From NCBI GenBank assembly GCA_008508345.1, contig QNGE01000102.1, positions 219,849 through 283,848 on the forward strand: a stretch of DNA of 64,000 bases. The letters run 5' to 3'. The notes beneath the pieces are model-generated. The model was given only the letters and a program-made list of their open reading frames with translations, had not been told where the DNA came from and did no database searches. Positions 59,740-64,000 of this stretch are shown piece after piece. The position numbers and the translations under genes are program-made. How positions within the stretch are numbered: position 1 is the first letter of the stretch; every line of letters starts with the position of its first letter. Origin of the DNA: Paragonimus westermani. Lineage: Eukaryota; Platyhelminthes; Trematoda; Plagiorchiida; Troglotrematidae.

Positions 59740-60870
59740 ATGACAGTTGTATGCACACGGTCTTGTAACAACTAGTCCACAGAACGTGAATACATTGTTG
59801 CACGTCCACCAGTTTTGAGATGTGTTCAAAGCATCATTCATGGTGCAATATGCTTACAATCACTCATATGAAACAGTCAGGACGCTGGAGTTATCGTGTA
59901 TCTGATAGACCTACTCCACATTATCACCTGACATTCCACAAACACTGACTTAGTATGCTCCATGGTAATGACGTAATGGTGAACTTTTAGGTGAAAGTGA
60001 GGTACCTTGACTGACAGACAGATTCTCGACAATCAACTCCCTAAACGGCATTAAAACCTACAAGCAGCATTCAAAAATGATAGGCAGAAGACAGGACAAT
60101 CTTCCTTTACAAGCTATTACTGAAGAGATTAAATGCTCTTAAGCATATAAGTTAAACAGTAAGTTGGGTTAAGTATTTTCGATATGTATACGGTTTCCTT
60201 GAAGAATATAAGCGTTATAAAAACCGAAACAGGTATTCCATATTTCAGGCAACTAGCGCTGACAGTCACACTGTCCTCAGTACCTCACGGTCCGAAGAAC
60301 TGAATTAAATTTCGAAATGAATGAAGGAATAAGTAAGAAGAAAATCTGTTCAAAAATAGAGCAACAGTTTCAAATGAACTTGCTCATACTCAACTCATTG
60401 AGCCCTAGGACCTCCATCATATCATTCTGCTTACTACCAAAGTCATTAAAGGCCATCGAGATTAAAGCTTATGAACATTGTAATGGTTACTTAACAGAGT
60501 AGGCGCGAAGACTGGAGAAGGTAGTTGTATTAAAGAACTGTCCCTCCAAGGTTTCACTGGCCTTTGATCAAGCGCAAGAGAGACTATTCAGTTGATAAAT
60601 CACCCATTCAGTCACGACCTGTTATGGCCACCTGACGTGTCGGCTGAGCACCTCAAAAACAATTTCGTTCGGCTGAAACATTGCGACCAGTTCTAAACGA
60701 TGGTAAGAATCCTTTTATTCGTGACATTTCTGTTGGTCCCTTCTTGCTCCCAATGAGGAAAAGTTAGGGGAAATTGCCGAACCGGCTAGACTGTAAAACG
60801 GAAAGACAACCACAATCCAATTAGAATATGCAAGCATAATTCAATGCACAACAAAGAACCGCTGAGTGAG
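59740..60870. other. Non-genic stretch
   Basis: Nothing recognised. Confidence 0.4.
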
Positions 60871-60878
60871 AGCAAGAG

Positions 60879-60907
60879 CGACATTCAGAATGATTCTGAA
60901 TGTCGCG
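60879..60907. repeat. Perfect short hairpin
   Basis: 14-bp arms GCGACATTCAGAAT / ATTCTGAATGTCGC around a single G. No clear flanking duplication. Confidence 0.9.
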
Positions 60908-60909
60908 CT

Positions 60910-61620
60910 GTCTGAGGATTAGACATAGCTTCGTTGGTATGTATCCATTCTGATCTTAAACTCTTGCACTGACGGCCAGGTCACTGTGGCTCATAAAGCC
61001 CAATCCCCTATCAGCAAACGTTTGTTTGTTGAACCGTATTCTTGTTGGAGAACTATCCAGCTTGCGAATGTTCTTGTTATGTCGTTCTTTGCCTTACTGC
61101 ACTTTATGTGACTATTCAGACCGACCGAAGATTAGCTCCGTTTATTCAGTACTCAACCGATTACCAAATTCTTCCCACTTCTCCACTGCCTCCGTCCTGC
61201 TATAGTCAAGACCCCGTTCATATACTCTCTAACTCCTTTGTCACTCGAGAACCAATACAGTGGTTCCGCCGTCTGTCTACATGATCATAGTAAGTATTTC
61301 ACTGACCTTCAGTAGTTTCACTGTCAACAGCCGACGGCCCACTTTCTCCTACTACATACTGAAGAAGTTATTTGTCTCATCCATTCACACAAAGCACTAG
61401 GTTCGTTGCAAGATGACATGTGACGACAGCACGATTGCGTTGACACCTTTACAGCTAGACTGTAGTATTGTGCGCAACCGTGCAGGCTGTCGTTTGGAAT
61501 GGAGTGTTAAATCGTTCTTGATCCTTCTGATGTTCTTGGACGACGAGTTTATTTCCCTTTGTCCGACTGCGCAATCCACATTCACCGCTGGCGTTCTTGT
61601 CGGTTAGGGCTTGGGTAAAG
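60910..61620. other. Non-genic stretch
   Basis: No gene supported. Opposed ORFs at 61397-61607 are mutual shadows without motifs. Confidence 0.4.
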
Positions 61621-61622
61621 TT

Positions 61623-61779
61623 GTGCACAAACCTAATGAGAAACGGATTGAGAATAACACAATGTTATGAGCAAGTTGTGTTATTCTCAATCTGTTTCTC
61701 AGTAAAATGCTAAGCACGACGCCCAAACTATTTCAATTCATTCGTACTAAATTTGGTGTGGATATCGTGCACAAACCTA
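61623..61779 (-). mobile_element. Fold-back insertion FB3 with 13-bp direct repeats
   Basis: An exact 13-bp repeat, GTGCACAAACCTA, at 61623-61635 and 61767-61779 encloses 131 bp. A hairpin spans 61637-61701 with 26-bp arms, one mismatch and a loop of about 13 bases. A single-copy tail of about 65 bp includes TAAGCACGACGCCCAAACTA. That tail is the reverse complement of the FB1 head, and the arms match the outer FB1 arm (GATTGAGAATAACA). FB3 is therefore the same family in the opposite orientation, with the inner palindrome missing. Confidence 0.8.
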
Positions 61780-63255
61780 CTTCATGAATCCACTTCAGTA
61801 CGATCTACAACTGCTGCACGTTACCATGTCTGAATGTCCACAAACCACAACGTCACTCTCGTACGCAGCCATACTGCCCAGTCTCTTCAAGAAGTTTTAT
61901 CATTAGGTTGCGGAATACAGCAGATGATTCGGATAGACTGAACAGCGCACATTTAAACTGGTATTCTCCTCCTGTCATTACGAGTACCGTTTTCTTGCGA
62001 GTATCCTGTTAGTTTTCTGATTGCCAGTAACCTGAGCGCAAGTCAACCAGTTTGACTGTTATAGCTTCTCAAAGACTGTCCGCTACCGACCGCACTGAGA
62101 TGAATGTATTCCGTGTCAATTCTTTCAAACATCTAAAGACTAACGCAAAACTGCAAGTTTTCGTTGGACCTCTTCACCACCAAGATTGGCGATTCATAAG
62201 ACCTCTTCGTTTCTTCAGTCTCCTCTTCATTCGCCAAATCCCCTAGTTGCCCCTTTCCAAAGAGAAACGGCGTCTTGCGCAATGCACGCGGGCCGAAAGT
62301 TTTCCTTACGGGGCTTTCCTTTAAGGTTAGCTATGAAATCTGTGAGATTTTTCACTTACGATCGACTCCCCGAACTAACTGGTCATTATAGGTTTCATGT
62401 AATTTACTTGCGTCTTAATACATTGCAACTCTGAACGTGATTCTTTTTACGACAGTCTAGGTAAAGAGATTCACAAGTGGTGTCCACCATCCCTTTTTGC
62501 GTATCAATCACACTCTAAACTACTTTCAACATGTCAACGTTAATACTGGTCCGGTTAGTTTCCAAGACAACACGATCACCGGCAAATGTTGAGCCTTTGT
62601 TTCGTGAAGTTTACTTTCCAACCGTCCTAACTACCATCTGTTATCCATCTCCATCTCCGGTCAGGAAACAGGAAAGACCCGTATAACGTACGTACTTTTT
62701 CACGCCACTTTCAGCACAACTTTGTGTAGCAACCCGAAAATCGGTTCCTTCATTACTGACTTTACTAAAGTAAAATAACCACAGAAGAGTGTTTTGCTTA
62801 CAGGGGCGTTGCTCTGTAAGGGACATTCATGCCTTCACTATCCAACCCCCACAGTTGTTTTGCTCCGTTTCCTTCAATGCCACGACGTCCACCGTAAAGT
62901 ACCACATCGTACGAGTTCTTTCAGCTCCTGGCTGCCCGGTCGGGTTGTGGCAAGGGTCGGTAACCTTGGTTTCTGTATGATATGTGGTATAAAGTCGAGG
63001 AACTAGGCCGTCAACAGTTGTTCCATCAATTCTAAATCCAGTTGTTAAGATGCTCTGTTCAACATACTTTGAGGTCCCCTCATTTTCAAACTAGGTCGCA
63101 TTTAGCCGCTGCACCCACAGCTGGCTATCGGCTGTGCCCTCGGATTTAGCTACCGGGGCCTCGTTTGAAGCAGCTCACTCCGGCCTTACAAGGCTCTTTC
63201 ATTCCACATCTAGGATTGCTTCCTTATCACCTTGTGCGGGGTAACCACCTCCTTG
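61780..63255. other. Non-genic stretch
   Basis: No gene supported. The ORF at 62052-62246 has fair codon periodicity but no usable splice sites. Confidence 0.35.
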
Positions 63256-63261
63256 CAATAG

Positions 63262-63408
63262 TTCTTGACGGAAGTCACTTCAGTGATATCGTCCAAATCT
63301 TCTAGGTCTAGTTCTTCACTTTCATCCCTGAACGACTGGAGTCTGATCACCTTCATTATCGAATCGGTTAAAGTGATTGATGCACCCAACATTTTGGTTA
63401 AGTTAAAG
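63262..63408. CDS. Candidate exon, strand uncertain
   Basis: On the + strand a pyrimidine-rich acceptor (CCTCCTTGCAATAG, AG at 63260-63261) and a donor AAAG|GTAGTT bound exactly 147 open bases, phase 0 at both ends. They encode a Ser-rich stretch followed by LITFIIESVKVIDAPNILV. On the - strand the same DNA is open from 63431 to 63210, with an acidic segment (SEELDLEDLDDITEV) and a weaker donor CAAG|GTGATA. The purine-N-pyrimidine pattern is symmetric, so it does not decide between strands. No family is recognised. Confidence 0.35.
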
Positions 63409-63439
63409 GTAGTTCGATACAAGTGGTGCACACTGCGTT

Positions 63440-64000
63440 TAAGTTCATTACCATGACCAACAAACTCAGTTGTATTCAGTAGTTGCCTTAGTTCTTACAT
63501 AGCTAATCAGCATTTGATTGGGTAATTGTTCAGGTTGCAAAACTGTCATTGGTTTTTCTCGATGGCCCTTTCCCTATTCATTACAAATTAGTGAAAATAA
63601 CTCAGTCCACGCATCCATAAAACATGACGTTCAGTGAGGCCTACCGTAGCGGTTTGAAAGGACTCCTAGAACAGGGAGCGAATAACGACCTTCTCAATCT
63701 CAGACACTACTGACGATCGTTTTTTCTAGAATACAGTAAAAACGGTAACAACCAGATGAAGTTTTGCAGTACTTTTAAGTTTGGAAGTTTCAACACTGGT
63801 TTACTTTGTTTGACCTTCAAACGCACGATACGATCACGCCTAATATGGAGCAGGACGAAGTCGTCTGAATCGAAGTGTGGTTACCTTACACAGTGGTGAG
63901 CAAGCCAGATCCTGAGGCATCGGTCAATCAGTGTCGTTTCACTGTATGGTCCAACAATACGATGTTGGTTTTGCACACTGCTATTAACCATGAATAGTGT
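63440..64000. other. Non-genic right edge
   Basis: Nothing recognised. Confidence 0.4.

Noticed and set aside
1..64000. CRISPR arrays, prokaryotic operons, ribosomal RNA
   Set aside because: No regularly spaced repeats, no dense co-directional ORFs and no rRNA-like conserved blocks. The window is eukaryotic.

Overview
The window looks like nuclear DNA of a flatworm, most likely a digenean fluke. It has no operons or dense coding. Instead there is one multi-exon gene with a very long intron, decayed Penelope-like (PLE) and RTE-like retrotransposons, short retroposons carrying hammerhead ribozyme motifs (a combination known from the schistosome Sm-alpha family), and TA microsatellites. Species assignment is inference. 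Two single unknown bases (21320 and 39234) mark probable assembly gaps.

The best gene is on the + strand. An exon at 40306-41328 has a strong Kozak start and encodes a BED-type zinc finger followed by a Gln/His-rich stretch. It ends at a GTGAGT donor. A second long exon at 52397-53710 has a clean acceptor, a PLDLS motif of the CtBP-binding class, a basic nuclear-localisation-like patch, a stop and nearby AATAAA signals. In the annotated frame both splice sites are phase 0, so the two could join across an 11-kb intron into a nuclear DNA-binding (co)repressor of about 778 residues. The last 230 bases of the first exon are open in more than one frame, so that joint is uncertain. Candidate exons without recognisable family lie at 59391-59732 (good), 63262-63408 (strand uncertain), 1385-1508 and 26952-27043 (weak).

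Mobile DNA, left to right. A near-complete but broken PLE (reverse transcriptase plus GIY-YIG endonuclease, - strand) occupies about 12.4-14.8 kb. A broken RTE-like LINE (AP endonuclease, RT, C-terminal region, + strand) spans 16.6-20.1 kb. Two tandem retroelement 3' tails encoding C2H2 knuckles lie at 27.5-29.0 kb (- strand). A PLE tail is at 37.2 kb, a PLE endonuclease fragment at 39.2-39.7 kb next to a TA microsatellite, and a third PLE relic at 58.0-59.1 kb. At least eight relics of a SINE-like family are scattered throughout. The clearest are at 4.05, 21.1 and 43.3 kb, and they combine tRNA-like A/B boxes with a hammerhead fold.

The most unusual structure is a set of three fold-back insertions (34.06, 45.17 and 61.64 kb). 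Each is a long palindrome plus a short single-copy tail, and each is bounded by an exact 13-bp direct repeat that looks like a target-site duplication. Two of them share tail and arm sequence in opposite orientation, and one carries a hammerhead-like core. They may be hairpin-forming retroposons related to retrozymes or PLE tails. The rest of the window is intergenic or intronic DNA in which I can support no gene.
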